A stretch of DNA of 64,000 nucleotides from Myxococcus hansupus (GTDB lineage Bacteria; Myxococcota; Myxococcia; Myxococcales; Myxococcaceae), in NCBI RefSeq assembly GCF_000280925.3, contig NZ_CP012109.1, positions 4,236,501 through 4,300,500 of the forward strand, in the 5' to 3' direction. The notes under the pieces were generated by a model, which was given only the letters and a program-made list of their open reading frames with translations, searched no databases and was not told where the DNA came from. This document shows positions 9,145 through 17,549 of this stretch, piece by piece. The translations under genes and the position numbers were made by a program. The number at the start of each line of letters is the position of its first letter. Position 1 is the stretch's first letter.

Positions 9145-10540
9145 CGTAGGCCTCCGTCCGAATCAGGTCGTGAAGCATCCGCTGCACGCTGTACCCATGC
9201 GTGCCCTTGAAGCGTTGCCAGACGGCGACGAACTCCGTCTGTTCCTCGGCCGTGGGTGCGTGGCCCACCAGCAACTTCCAGTAGTCCGTAACGGCGGCGA
9301 TGGCGAAGGCATCACTGTTGGCGCCCACCTGGGCCCATTCCTGGAGGTCGCGGACGGGCTGGCCCAGCAGGTAACCGGTCTCCGGTATCTGGGTGATGGT
9401 GGGCGCCTCGGCGGCGAAGTATCGCTCGATGCGGCCGGTCTCGTAGCGCGCCGAGGACAGGCCCGCGATGCCGTTGTAGTTCCGGAAGGGATAGCTCAGC
9501 GGATCCAACGTCGCGTGACACGCGGCGCAGGCGGGCGCCTGGACGCCCTTGGCGTCGTAGTCCCGAGGCTCTCCGGGAATGCTGTAGAGGCCCTCCTGCA
9601 TCGCGATGTCGAGCCCCAGGTAGGCGCGGTAGCTCTGGGACGCCGCGTTCCGAGGCAGCGCGGTGAACATCACGAACGAGATGAGACTCCACCTCGATGT
9701 GAGGTTGCCCGCGCGGCGAGCCTCTTCGACGAACTGGGAAGGCAACGAGGGCGTCGCGGTGTAGCGCGTAGGCTCCGTTTGACGGCGCACGTGGTACCGC
9801 GCCGTCATCACCTCGCGCGCGTCGTGCCCGTCGAGCTGCGTGTACGCGTACAGGGCATAATCATCGTAGTAGTCCGCGAGCGGGATGGGGCCTGCGTCCT
9901 CGCCCGACTTGATGGAGCCCACCGGGCGAATCTTCGGATGGGCCAGCTTCCACAGTTGGCCATCCTTCCCCCGCCAGAACTCCCCTTCCGTGCAACGGTC
10001 CAGCTCGACGCTGAGGAACTCGCGCTGCCCCTCCTCGGTTCGCGCGGTGAAGGCTTGGAGCTCCGCGTACGTGGGCGACTTCCCACAGAAGTCGAGCAGC
10101 ACCCGCCGGTAGGCGAAGCGCGGGTCGTAACGGCACACGTCGTAGACGGGATTCGAGCCCGAGGCGCAGTCCCGCGGCGCCTTCGGAACGCTGACGGGGT
10201 CCGCCGGCCACGTGCCTCGCAGCAGCTCCTCCACGTTCGGGACGCCGTCACCATCGGCATCCTCCGCCTCGACGGCGCGCAACGCCGCGGGCAGGGCCAT
10301 GGCGAAATCACCGTCCGACAAGGGACGCGGCGCGCCTGGGGCCAGGTGCGGTTCCAGCGATGCGCCAAAGACATTTCGCTGCGGTGGCGCGGAGTGACAG
10401 AGCGTGCAAGCCGGCTGCTGGCCCATGCAGGCAGGCGCGCTGGGATAGGTGGCACAGACGCCGCCCGCCGCCGGAGGCTTGGCGAGCGCCACGCCTGGCA
10501 GGCAGAGGGCCGCGGCGCACAGGATGAATCGTCGAATCAC
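9134..10540 (-). CDS. Exported protein with two c-type heme-binding motifs (DUF1588/DUF1585-like)
   Basis: 468 residues. GTG 10540 is chosen because GAGGAGG sits just upstream and the product then opens with a signal peptide, MIRRFILCAAALCLPGVALA. Two CxxCH motifs are visible: CTLCH near the N-terminus and CAACH in ACAACHATLDPLSYPFRNYN. The second resembles the CxxCHxxLDPxGFxxENF motif of DUF1588-type proteins. Between them is a calcium-loop-like DADGDGVPNVEELLRG. A periplasmic cytochrome-like role is therefore likely, but the partner reaction is unknown. It is first in a unit followed by the lipoprotein and DUF1501 genes. Confidence 0.72.
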   Translation of the reverse strand: MIRRFILCAAALCLPGVALAKPPAAGGVCATYPSAPACMGQQPACTLCHSAPPQRNVFGASLEPHLAPGAPRPLSDGDFAMALPAALRAVEAEDADGDGVPNVEELLRGTWPADPVSVPKAPRDCASGSNPVYDVCRYDPRFAYRRVLLDFCGKSPTYAELQAFTARTEEGQREFLSVELDRCTEGEFWRGKDGQLWKLAHPKIRPVGSIKSGEDAGPIPLADYYDDYALYAYTQLDGHDAREVMTARYHVRRQTEPTRYTATPSLPSQFVEEARRAGNLTSRWSLISFVMFTALPRNAASQSYRAYLGLDIAMQEGLYSIPGEPRDYDAKGVQAPACAACHATLDPLSYPFRNYNGIAGLSSARYETGRIERYFAAEAPTITQIPETGYLLGQPVRDLQEWAQVGANSDAFAIAAVTDYWKLLVGHAPTAEEQTEFVAVWQRFKGTHGYSVQRMLHDLIRTEAYGAP

Positions 10541-10720
10541 GCAACCTCCTCGCGTACGGCTTGCGTCGTGTGGACGCGTGCACGGTCGAACAGGCGAGCC
10601 CCGAAACGGTCGCAGTGGCTTCTTGCTCGAAGCGAGCCAACGGCCCCAATCCTGACAGGAGGTGTCAAGAATCCCTCGTAGGTTTGCCCTCCAACACGAA
10701 GTTCCACTGAGGAGACAAAC

Positions 10721-11634
10721 ATGACAGGGACATTGAAAGGACGTGTGGCGCTGGTGGCGGGCGGCACGCGCGGCGGGGCAGGGGCATCGCGGTGCAGCTC
10801 GGCGCGGCGGGGGCCACCGTCTACGTGACAGGTCGGTCAACGCGGGCGCAGCGCTCGGAACAGAACCGGCCGGAGACCATCGAGGAGACGGCGGAGATGG
10901 TCACGGCCGCGGGGGGCACCGGCATCGCCGTGCAGGTGGACCACCTGGAGCCCGAGCAGGTGCGCGCCCTGGTGGAGCGCATCGACCGTGAGCAGGGCCG
11001 GCTCGACGTGCTGGTGAACGACATCTGGGGCGGCGAGCACATCTTCGAATGGAACAAGAGCGTGTGGGAGCACTCGCTCGACAAGGGATTGCGACTGCTC
11101 CGGCTGGGCGTGGAGACCCACCTCATCACCAGTCACTTCGCCCTGCCGCTGCTCATCCGTCGGCCGGGGGGACTCGTCATCGAAGTCACCGACGGCACCG
11201 CCGAGTACAACGCGGCGAAGTACCGCATCTCCGCGTTCTACGACCTCGCGAAGAACTCGCTCCTCCGTCTGGCTTGGAGTCAGGGCCAGGAGTTGAAACC
11301 CCATGGCGGCACCGCCGTCGCGCTGACGCCGGGCTGGATGCGCTCCGAAGGCATGCTGGAGCACTTCGGCGTCACCGAAGACAACTGGCGCGACGCCACG
11401 GCGAAGGAGCCCCACTTCGTCATCTCGGAGTCACCGGCCTACGTGGGCCGCGCTGTCGCCGCGCTCGCCGCGGACCCGGAGCGGGCACGGTGGAACGGGC
11501 AGTCCCTCTCCAGCGGACAACTGGCCCGCGTGTACGGCTTCACCGACGTGGACGGCAGTCAGCCCGATGCCTGGCGCTACGTGCCCGAGGTCCAGGACGC
11601 CGGGAAGCCCGCGGACGCGACTGGTTACCGGTAG
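10721..11634 (+). pseudogene. Short-chain dehydrogenase/reductase with an N-terminal frameshift
   Basis: ATG 10721 is preceded by TGAGGAGA. The first frame gives MTGTLKGRVALVAGGTRGG, i.e. the first strand and glycine-rich NAD(P)-binding loop of the SDR Rossmann fold. It should continue with GIAVQLGAAGATVYVTGRST, but that segment is one frame over: the joint is in CGCGGCGGGGCAGGGGCATCGCG, where one extra base (probably a G) restores the frame. The second frame then runs to 11634, with the active-site region altered from the usual YxxxK: YNAAKYRISAFYDLAKNSLL. About 304 residues if repaired. The substrate is unknown. Because all the rest is well preserved, a sequencing error is as likely as a true pseudogene. 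Confidence 0.75.
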
Positions 11635-11746
11635 ACACTCCCCAAGTGGGTCTTTGATGACCGCACCTCAGGTGCTATGGGAATTCTCGCAATACATGTT
11701 TTAGCGGCGACCCTTGGCCGCATCACACCCCTGCGAGGAGACATCT

Positions 11747-13198
11747 TTGAGGCACCTGAGAACCGCAGTTCCCGTGGCACTGGTGGGTTGGCTGGCGGCG
11801 TGCGGCGGACCGGTGGAGGAGACCCGTGAGGTCGCCACCACCGAGTCCGCGCTCAACTGCGCATCGCTGAGCCGGGAGGTCCACCACCGCATCCGTCCCG
11901 CCAACGGTGACAGCCTCTACACGCTCAACGCGAACGAGGCCGCCAACGCCGCCACCACCTGGGGCTACACGGACAACCGGGGCGTGGCGTTTCGCGCCGC
12001 GGCCGCCACGGGGACGGGGCTGTCGCCCGTCTACCGCATCTACAGCCCCAGCCGCACGGAGCACTTCTGGACCATCGATGAGGCCGAGCGGAACGACCTC
12101 ATGCAGAACGGCGGCTACACGACGGACGAGAACGTCGGCTTCTACGCGTCGAAGACGCCCGCGGCGTGTCTCGTCCCCGTGTACCGCTTCTCCAACACCG
12201 CGCTGCGCAAGCACCGCTTCGCCATCACCGAGGCCCAGCGCAACGAGCTCACCGCCGCGGGCTGGGTGAGCCAGGGCATCAAGTTCTACGCGGCGCCGGA
12301 GTCCACCCCACCAGTCGACACGAAGTTCACCTTCGCCGTCATCCCGGACACGCAGAACGAGGTCCTCACCACGCCCGCCACGCGGCTCAGCCACCGGTTG
12401 CAGTGGCTGGTGGACAACCGGAGCGCGCTGGACCTGCGCTTCGTGCTGCACACGGGTGACGTGGTGAACTGGGACACGCCGGACCACATCCAATACGTGC
12501 GCGCCAGCGTGTCCACGGAGATTCTGGACGCCGCCGGCATCCCCTACGTCTACGCCATTGGCAATCACGACACGGCGGCCGTGTGCCCCGGCGGCAGCGC
12601 GTGCCCCGGCAACGTCAACGCCAACCTGCGCGACACGAGCACCTTCAACGCGCACATCCCGCTCACGCGCTTCACCGCGCTGGCCGGGGTGTATGAGGCG
12701 GGGAAGATCGACAACTCCTACCACACGTTCTCCGAGGGCGGCCTGGAGTGGCTGGTGCTGAACCTGGAGCTGTGGGCGCGCACGGGCGCCGTCGACTGGG
12801 CCAAGACGGTGCTGGCGCAGCACCCCCGGCACAACGTCATCATCAACACCCACTCCCACCTGACGGGCGGCGGCACCATCGAGCCGCGCAACGGCGGCTA
12901 CGGCAACAACAGCCCGCAGTACGTGTTCGACCAGCTCATCAAGCAGTACGCCAACGTCCGCTTCGTCTTCTCGGGCCACACGGGCAACGCCGCGTACCTG
13001 GCGAGCACCGGCGTCCACGGGAACACGATTCACCAGATCCTGACGGCGTACCACGAGAACACGTCGAACCTGACGCGCCTGGTGGAGGTGGACACCGCCG
13101 CCAACACCTTCTCCACCCGCGTCTATTCGCCCATGACGAACGCGGAGAAGCAGGACGGCTCCAAATTCACGATCAGTAACGTGAGCTGGGTCCGCTGA
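11747..13198 (+). CDS. Calcineurin-like phosphoesterase lipoprotein with DUF5648-type repeats
   Basis: 483 residues. TTG 11747 is chosen because GAGGAG lies 6 bases before it and the product starts MRHLRTAVPVALVGWLAAC, a lipoprotein signal. Residues about 45-185 carry two or more copies of a pattern like PVYRIYSPSRTEHFWTIDEAE, resembling DUF5648 (often found on secreted proteins). The C-terminal half is a metallophosphoesterase: IPDTQ, HTGDVVNW, GNHD, NTHSH and SGHTGN give the metal-binding Asp/Asn/His set. It is likely a surface phosphatase or nuclease; the substrate is unknown. It reads in the same direction as the DUF1624 gene 20 bases downstream. Confidence 0.82.
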   Translation: MRHLRTAVPVALVGWLAACGGPVEETREVATTESALNCASLSREVHHRIRPANGDSLYTLNANEAANAATTWGYTDNRGVAFRAAAATGTGLSPVYRIYSPSRTEHFWTIDEAERNDLMQNGGYTTDENVGFYASKTPAACLVPVYRFSNTALRKHRFAITEAQRNELTAAGWVSQGIKFYAAPESTPPVDTKFTFAVIPDTQNEVLTTPATRLSHRLQWLVDNRSALDLRFVLHTGDVVNWDTPDHIQYVRASVSTEILDAAGIPYVYAIGNHDTAAVCPGGSACPGNVNANLRDTSTFNAHIPLTRFTALAGVYEAGKIDNSYHTFSEGGLEWLVLNLELWARTGAVDWAKTVLAQHPRHNVIINTHSHLTGGGTIEPRNGGYGNNSPQYVFDQLIKQYANVRFVFSGHTGNAAYLASTGVHGNTIHQILTAYHENTSNLTRLVEVDTAANTFSTRVYSPMTNAEKQDGSKFTISNVSWVR

Positions 13199-13218
13199 TG
13201 CCGTAGGGTAGGCGGGCC

Positions 13219-14340
13219 GTGACGTCCACGCCCGCCTCCCCTCTTGTCATCTCCCGTGATCGCGTCCGCGCCATTGACTGGCTGCGGGGCATCGCGGTGC
13301 TGTTCATGGTCCAGACGCACACCCTGGCCTTGCTGACGCCGGAGCTGCGCCAGTCGGAATGGGTGGCGCGGCTGCTGCGCGTCGACGGGCTGGTGGCCCC
13401 CGCGTTCATCTTCTCCGCCGGCTTCGCCACCGCGTTGATGATGGTGCGCAGCGCCGCGAGCGGCACGGTGCGCACCCGCGTCCACCGCAACCTCCGCCGC
13501 GCCGGCGAGGTGCTCGCGGTGGCCACGCTGGTCAACTGGGCCTGGTTCCCGCTGCTGCGTGAGCCGGTGTGGATCCTCCGCATGGACATCCTCCAGTGCG
13601 TGGGCCTCTGCCTGCTCATCGTCCTGCCCGTGGCGGCGCTCCTCTCCGCGCGCCCGCGCATCTTGAGCACCGGCGCGTTCATCCTGGCCATGCTCACCTT
13701 CGCCGTGTCGCCCCTTGGCGAGCAGGTGGACGGCCCCTGGGCGACGCTGACGGAGAAGTCCACCTTCGCCCCCTTCCCGCTCCTGCCCTGGCTGGGTTAC
13801 GCGTGGCTCGGCGTCTTCGCGGGGACGGTGGCGGGCGCCTGGGGCCGCGCCGGACTCATCAAGGCGCTGCTGGTGCTCATGGGCCTGGGCTTCACGGGCG
13901 CGGTGCTCGGAGACTTCCTCTACGGCCTCTATCCACCCCACCGCTTCTTCGTGGCCAACCCGTCCAACGCGGCGGCGCGCTTCGGCTGGGTGAGCACCGT
14001 GCTGCTCGCCCTGACGTGGCTGGAGGCCCGGATGCCCGCGGACGCGGCACCGTCCCGGCTGCGGCGCTTCGTGGAGGTGTTCGGCACCTCGTCGCTGTCC
14101 GCGTACTTCTTCCACGAGATGCTGCTGTTCTATCGGCTCGGCGGCGTCTTCTCGTTCCAACGCTTCTTCGGCGACCGCAGCGGCTGGCTCCAGTACTGGG
14201 TGCTGACCGCCGTCATCATCGGCCTCACCTTCGTCCTGTGCGTGGCCGTGGACCGGCTGGAGCGCGTGGTGCGGCCCGCGCTCCGAAGCCTCGCCGAACG
14301 CGTCTTCCGGCAGGGACAGCACGCCCCCGCCGGACCTTGA
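13219..14340 (+). CDS. DUF1624 / heparan-alpha-glucosaminide acetyltransferase-like membrane protein
   Basis: 373 residues from GTG 13219. The N-terminal RAIDWLRGIAVLFMVQTHT is the family's opening motif, with a membrane His in the first helix. About nine or ten hydrophobic helices follow. The family includes the lysosomal enzyme that moves an acetyl group from acetyl-CoA across a membrane onto a sugar, and bacterial relatives are thought to acylate envelope sugars. The substrate here is unknown. No strong ribosome-binding site is seen before the GTG. Confidence 0.8.
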   Translation: MTSTPASPLVISRDRVRAIDWLRGIAVLFMVQTHTLALLTPELRQSEWVARLLRVDGLVAPAFIFSAGFATALMMVRSAASGTVRTRVHRNLRRAGEVLAVATLVNWAWFPLLREPVWILRMDILQCVGLCLLIVLPVAALLSARPRILSTGAFILAMLTFAVSPLGEQVDGPWATLTEKSTFAPFPLLPWLGYAWLGVFAGTVAGAWGRAGLIKALLVLMGLGFTGAVLGDFLYGLYPPHRFFVANPSNAAARFGWVSTVLLALTWLEARMPADAAPSRLRRFVEVFGTSSLSAYFFHEMLLFYRLGGVFSFQRFFGDRSGWLQYWVLTAVIIGLTFVLCVAVDRLERVVRPALRSLAERVFRQGQHAPAGP

Positions 14341-14352
14341 CGCCCACGGGCT

Positions 14353-14841
14353 TCAGTGGCCCGCGGCGGCGAGCGTCTCGAAGGCGGCGATGACCTCCTT
14401 CGGCGCCTGCACCAGCTCGATGAGCACGCCTTCCCCGCCGTAGGGGAACTGCTCGCTGCCCTTGGGGTGGACGAAGCAGATGTCGTGGCCCGCGGCGCCC
14501 TTGCGGATGCCGCCCGGCGCGAAGCGGAGCCCCTGGGACTCCAGCCACTGGACGGCGGTGGGCAGGTCGTCCACCCAGAGGCCCACGTGGTTGAGCGGCG
14601 TCTCGTGGACGCGCGGCTTCTTCTCCGGATCCACCGGCTGCATCAGGTCCACCTCCACCTTGAAGGGACCCGCGCCCGCGGTGACGATGTCCTCGTCCAC
14701 GTTCTCGCGTTCGCTGCGGTAGGTGCCGTGGGGCGTCAAGCCCAGCAGGTCAACCCAGAGCTTGCGGAGCGGCGCCTTGTCCGCGCCCCCAATGGCGATC
14801 TGCTGGATACCCAGAACTCGAAATGGCCTGGCGGTCTGCAT
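14353..14841 (-). CDS. VOC-family protein, methylmalonyl-CoA epimerase-like
   Basis: 162 residues from ATG 14841 ([20 protein letters not shown]). Two vicinal-oxygen-chelate halves are visible: [13 protein letters not shown]...LWVDLLGL and [20 protein letters not shown], ending with [18 protein letters not shown] and VLIELVQ. The CFVHPK segment and a Glu in the last strand are features of methylmalonyl-CoA epimerases, though the first-strand metal ligand is less typical (Gln-Gln rather than His). It may epimerise an acyl-CoA or do a related lyase step. It stands alone between convergent neighbours. Confidence 0.72.
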   Translation of the reverse strand: MQTARPFRVLGIQQIAIGGADKAPLRKLWVDLLGLTPHGTYRSERENVDEDIVTAGAGPFKVEVDLMQPVDPEKKPRVHETPLNHVGLWVDDLPTAVQWLESQGLRFAPGGIRKGAAGHDICFVHPKGSEQFPYGGEGVLIELVQAPKEVIAAFETLAAAGH

Positions 14842-14986
14842 GGGCCGGCACCCTGTCAGACGGCCCTGCGCCAGACAAGGACAGCCGGCGCGGGTGTTCG
14901 CCGGAAAATTCATCGCCGTAGACCCATTTTCCAAGGCCGTGCGTTTTCAAGCGGCGACCCACTCAATTCTCGACCTTGGAGACCGA

Positions 14987-16783
14987 ATGTCCGCCTTCTC
15001 GCTGAAGCGCCAGTTGACCGCCTGGGGCAGTGCCCTGCTCGTCGTTGGAAGCATGCCCGCCTGCGTGAGCCGCAGCCCGACGCACGAGGAGCGCGCCGTC
15101 GCCGCCGCCCCGGCGCAACAGGCCACGCGCGACATGCCCAGCGGCAACGAGGGCAAGCCCGCGGAGGTGCCCGCCGCCGAGCCCCTCTCCGTTGAAGAAG
15201 ACCGGAGCGCGCCCTCTTCCGGCGCCCCCGTGGCGACGGGAGCCCCGCCCCCGCCCCCCGCGCCGGCCATGGTCGCGGAGCGGTACAAGGCGCCCTCGGC
15301 GGCGAAGAAGTCCATGGCCGTGGGCAAGCTGGAGATGGAGCACGCCGCGCGCGGGCCCTCGCCCTCCAAGCCGATGCCCCGCGATGACAGCGCGTCGGTG
15401 GCGCGGAACGACACCGGCGGCAACTCCTTCACGACGTGGAAGGCCCACGGCTTCGTCGACACGGCGAAGGACGCGCTCTCCACCTTCGCCGCGGACGTGG
15501 ACACGGCGTCGTACACCGTCTCGCGCCGCTACCTCAATCAGGGCCGCCTCCCGCCGACGTCCGCCGTCCGCGTGGAGGAGTTCGTCAACTACTTCAAGTT
15601 CCGCTACGCGCCTCCGGAGAAGGGGGCCTTCAGCGTGCACCTGGAGGGCGCGCCCTCGCCGTTCAGCGACAAGCGCCACTTCCTGCGCGTGGGCGTGCAG
15701 GGCAAGGTCGTCTCCCGCTCGGAGCGCAAGCCCGCGCACCTGGTGTTCCTCATCGACACCAGCGGCTCCATGCACTCGGAGGACAAGCTGCCGCTGGCGA
15801 AGGAGGCCATCAAGATCGCCGTCAAGAACCTCAACGAGAACGACACCGTCGCCATCGTCACCTACGCGGGCAGCACCCGGGACGTGCTGGCGCCCACGCC
15901 CGCCACCGACGTGAAGAGCATCCACGCCGCGCTCGACGCGCTCCAGGCGGGCGGCGGGACGGCGATGGGCTCCGGCATGGAGCTGGCCTACCGCCACGCG
16001 GTGAAGAAGGCGTCCGGAAGCGTGGTGTCCCGCGTGGTCGTCCTCACCGACGGAGATGCCAACATCGGCCAGAACATCAGCGCGGACTCCATGCTGGAGA
16101 CCATCCGCAAGTACACGGCCGAAGGCGTGACGCTCACCTCCGTGGGCTTCGGCATGGGCAACTACCGCGATGACCTGATGGAGAAGCTGGCCGACAAGGG
16201 CAACGGCAACTGCTTCTACGTGGACAGCCTCCGCGAGGCGCGCAAGGTCTTCGAGACGCAGCTCACCGGCACGCTCGAGGTCATCGCCAAGGACGTGAAG
16301 TTCCAGGTCGAGTTCAACCCCGCCTCCGTCAAGCGCTACCGCCTGGTCGGCTACGAGAACCGCGACGTCGCGGATGCGGATTTCCGCAACGACAAGGTGG
16401 ACGCGGGTGAGATTGGCGCGGGCCACAACGTCACCGCGCTGTACGAGGTGGACCTGACGGACTCCGCCACCGAGCCCCTGGCCACCGTGCGCGTGCGCGC
16501 CAAGGCCCCCAACGGCACCGAGGCCTCCGAGCAGGCCTTCCCCTTCCAGCGCGACATGATGCGCGCGTCGCTGGAGAAGGCGTCGCCGGACTTCCGCTTC
16601 GCCCTCGCCGTGGCCGCCACCGCGGACATCCTGCGCGAGAGCCCCGCTTCGGAAGGCTGGAGCCTCGCCACGGCGGAGAAGCTGGCCCAGGGCGCCACGG
16701 ACGGCAACGCGGACCGCGTCGAGTTCGTGAACCTGGTCGGCCAGGCCCGCGCGCTCAAGGGCGCCTCCGCCCGGGGCCGCTGA
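14987..16783 (+). CDS. YfbK-type von Willebrand factor A lipoprotein
   Basis: 598 residues; GGAG precedes ATG 14987. The N-terminus MSAFSLKRQLTAWGSALLVV leads to a lipobox near PAC at about residue 26, then a long Pro/Ala-rich linker to about residue 140. The segment DTAKDALSTFAADVDTASYT is the conserved pre-vWA element. The vWA domain has a complete metal-ion-dependent adhesion site: D257-T-S259-G-S261 (DTSGSM), a Thr in GGGTAMGSG, and LTDGD. The C-terminal part matches the DUF3520 tail of YfbK proteins. These are cell-envelope proteins of unknown partner. The expansin-like gene follows 57 bases downstream, beyond a hairpin. Confidence 0.88.
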   Translation: MSAFSLKRQLTAWGSALLVVGSMPACVSRSPTHEERAVAAAPAQQATRDMPSGNEGKPAEVPAAEPLSVEEDRSAPSSGAPVATGAPPPPPAPAMVAERYKAPSAAKKSMAVGKLEMEHAARGPSPSKPMPRDDSASVARNDTGGNSFTTWKAHGFVDTAKDALSTFAADVDTASYTVSRRYLNQGRLPPTSAVRVEEFVNYFKFRYAPPEKGAFSVHLEGAPSPFSDKRHFLRVGVQGKVVSRSERKPAHLVFLIDTSGSMHSEDKLPLAKEAIKIAVKNLNENDTVAIVTYAGSTRDVLAPTPATDVKSIHAALDALQAGGGTAMGSGMELAYRHAVKKASGSVVSRVVVLTDGDANIGQNISADSMLETIRKYTAEGVTLTSVGFGMGNYRDDLMEKLADKGNGNCFYVDSLREARKVFETQLTGTLEVIAKDVKFQVEFNPASVKRYRLVGYENRDVADADFRNDKVDAGEIGAGHNVTALYEVDLTDSATEPLATVRVRAKAPNGTEASEQAFPFQRDMMRASLEKASPDFRFALAVAATADILRESPASEGWSLATAEKLAQGATDGNADRVEFVNLVGQARALKGASARGR

Positions 16784-16798
16784 ACACCTGCCCTCCAG

Positions 16799-16819
16799 GG
16801 CCCGGCCTCGCGCCGGGCC
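16799..16819 (+). terminator. Possible hairpin terminator after the vWA gene
   Basis: A perfect 8-bp G/C stem (GGCCCGGC / GCCGGGCC) with a short loop sits between the vWA stop and the expansin start. There is no U-tract, so it may only slow or process the transcript. Confidence 0.35.
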
Positions 16820-16840
16820 AACCGGGTATGCTGAGCGGCC

Positions 16841-17536
16841 ATGCACCCTCTCCGCTCGCAGTCCCGACGTTTCCTCCTCCCGGCCGCCGCGGTCATCCTC
16901 GCCTGCGGCGCTTGCAGTGAAGACCCGTCCGGCGGCGGTGTTCCGCTGGGCGAGGAGCAGCGCGGCATCGCCACCTTCTACGATGCCAACGGCTCCGGGA
17001 ATTGCAGCTACGCCCCCACCGGGGACTTGATGGTGGCCGCCATGAACACGCCGCAGTACGCCAACAGCGCGGCGTGTGGGCAGTGCGTGGACATCACCGG
17101 CCCCCAGGGTTCCGTCCGCGTGCGAATCGTCGACCGCTGCCCCGAATGCGCGGCCGGTCACCTGGACCTGAGCCGCGAAGCCTTCGCCCGTATCGCGGAG
17201 ATGCGGCTCGGCCGGGTGGACATCACCTGGACGCCCGTGTCCTGCGACGTGGCCGGCAACATCGAGTACCACTTCAAGGACGGCAGCAACCCCTGGTGGA
17301 CCGCCATCCAGGTGCGCAACCACCGCCTGCCCATCCAGAAGCTGGAGTGGCGCCGGGGCACCGGGGGTTGGCAGGAGGTGCGCCGCGAGAGCTACAACTA
17401 CTTCGTCAACGACAGCGGCATGGGCGACGGGCCCTTCGACATCCGCGTCACCGCCCCCGACGGCCAGCAGTTGGAGGACACGCTGACCCGAGTCCTCGAC
17501 GACGGCAGCGTCGAGGGCTCAGGCCAGTTCCGCTGA
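16841..17536 (+). CDS. Expansin-like lipoprotein (double-psi barrel plus CBM63-like domain)
   Basis: 231 residues from ATG 16841, with a lipoprotein-type signal ending ILACGAC. Domain 1 (about residues 42-130) is a double-psi beta-barrel: GIATFYDANGSGNCSY, CGQCVDITGPQGSVRVRIVD, RCPECAAGHLDLS. Asp109 in HLDLS is at the position of the Asp needed by bacterial expansins of the EXLX1 type. Domain 2 has WWTAIQVRNHRLPIQKLEW and NYFVNDSGMG, resembling the family-63 carbohydrate-binding module. Expansins loosen polysaccharide networks without hydrolysing them. The lipid anchor is unusual, since most bacterial expansins are secreted free, and suggests an action at the cell surface. Confidence 0.85.
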   Translation: MHPLRSQSRRFLLPAAAVILACGACSEDPSGGGVPLGEEQRGIATFYDANGSGNCSYAPTGDLMVAAMNTPQYANSAACGQCVDITGPQGSVRVRIVDRCPECAAGHLDLSREAFARIAEMRLGRVDITWTPVSCDVAGNIEYHFKDGSNPWWTAIQVRNHRLPIQKLEWRRGTGGWQEVRRESYNYFVNDSGMGDGPFDIRVTAPDGQQLEDTLTRVLDDGSVEGSGQFR

Positions 17537-17549
17537 CACGCGGCGCTGC

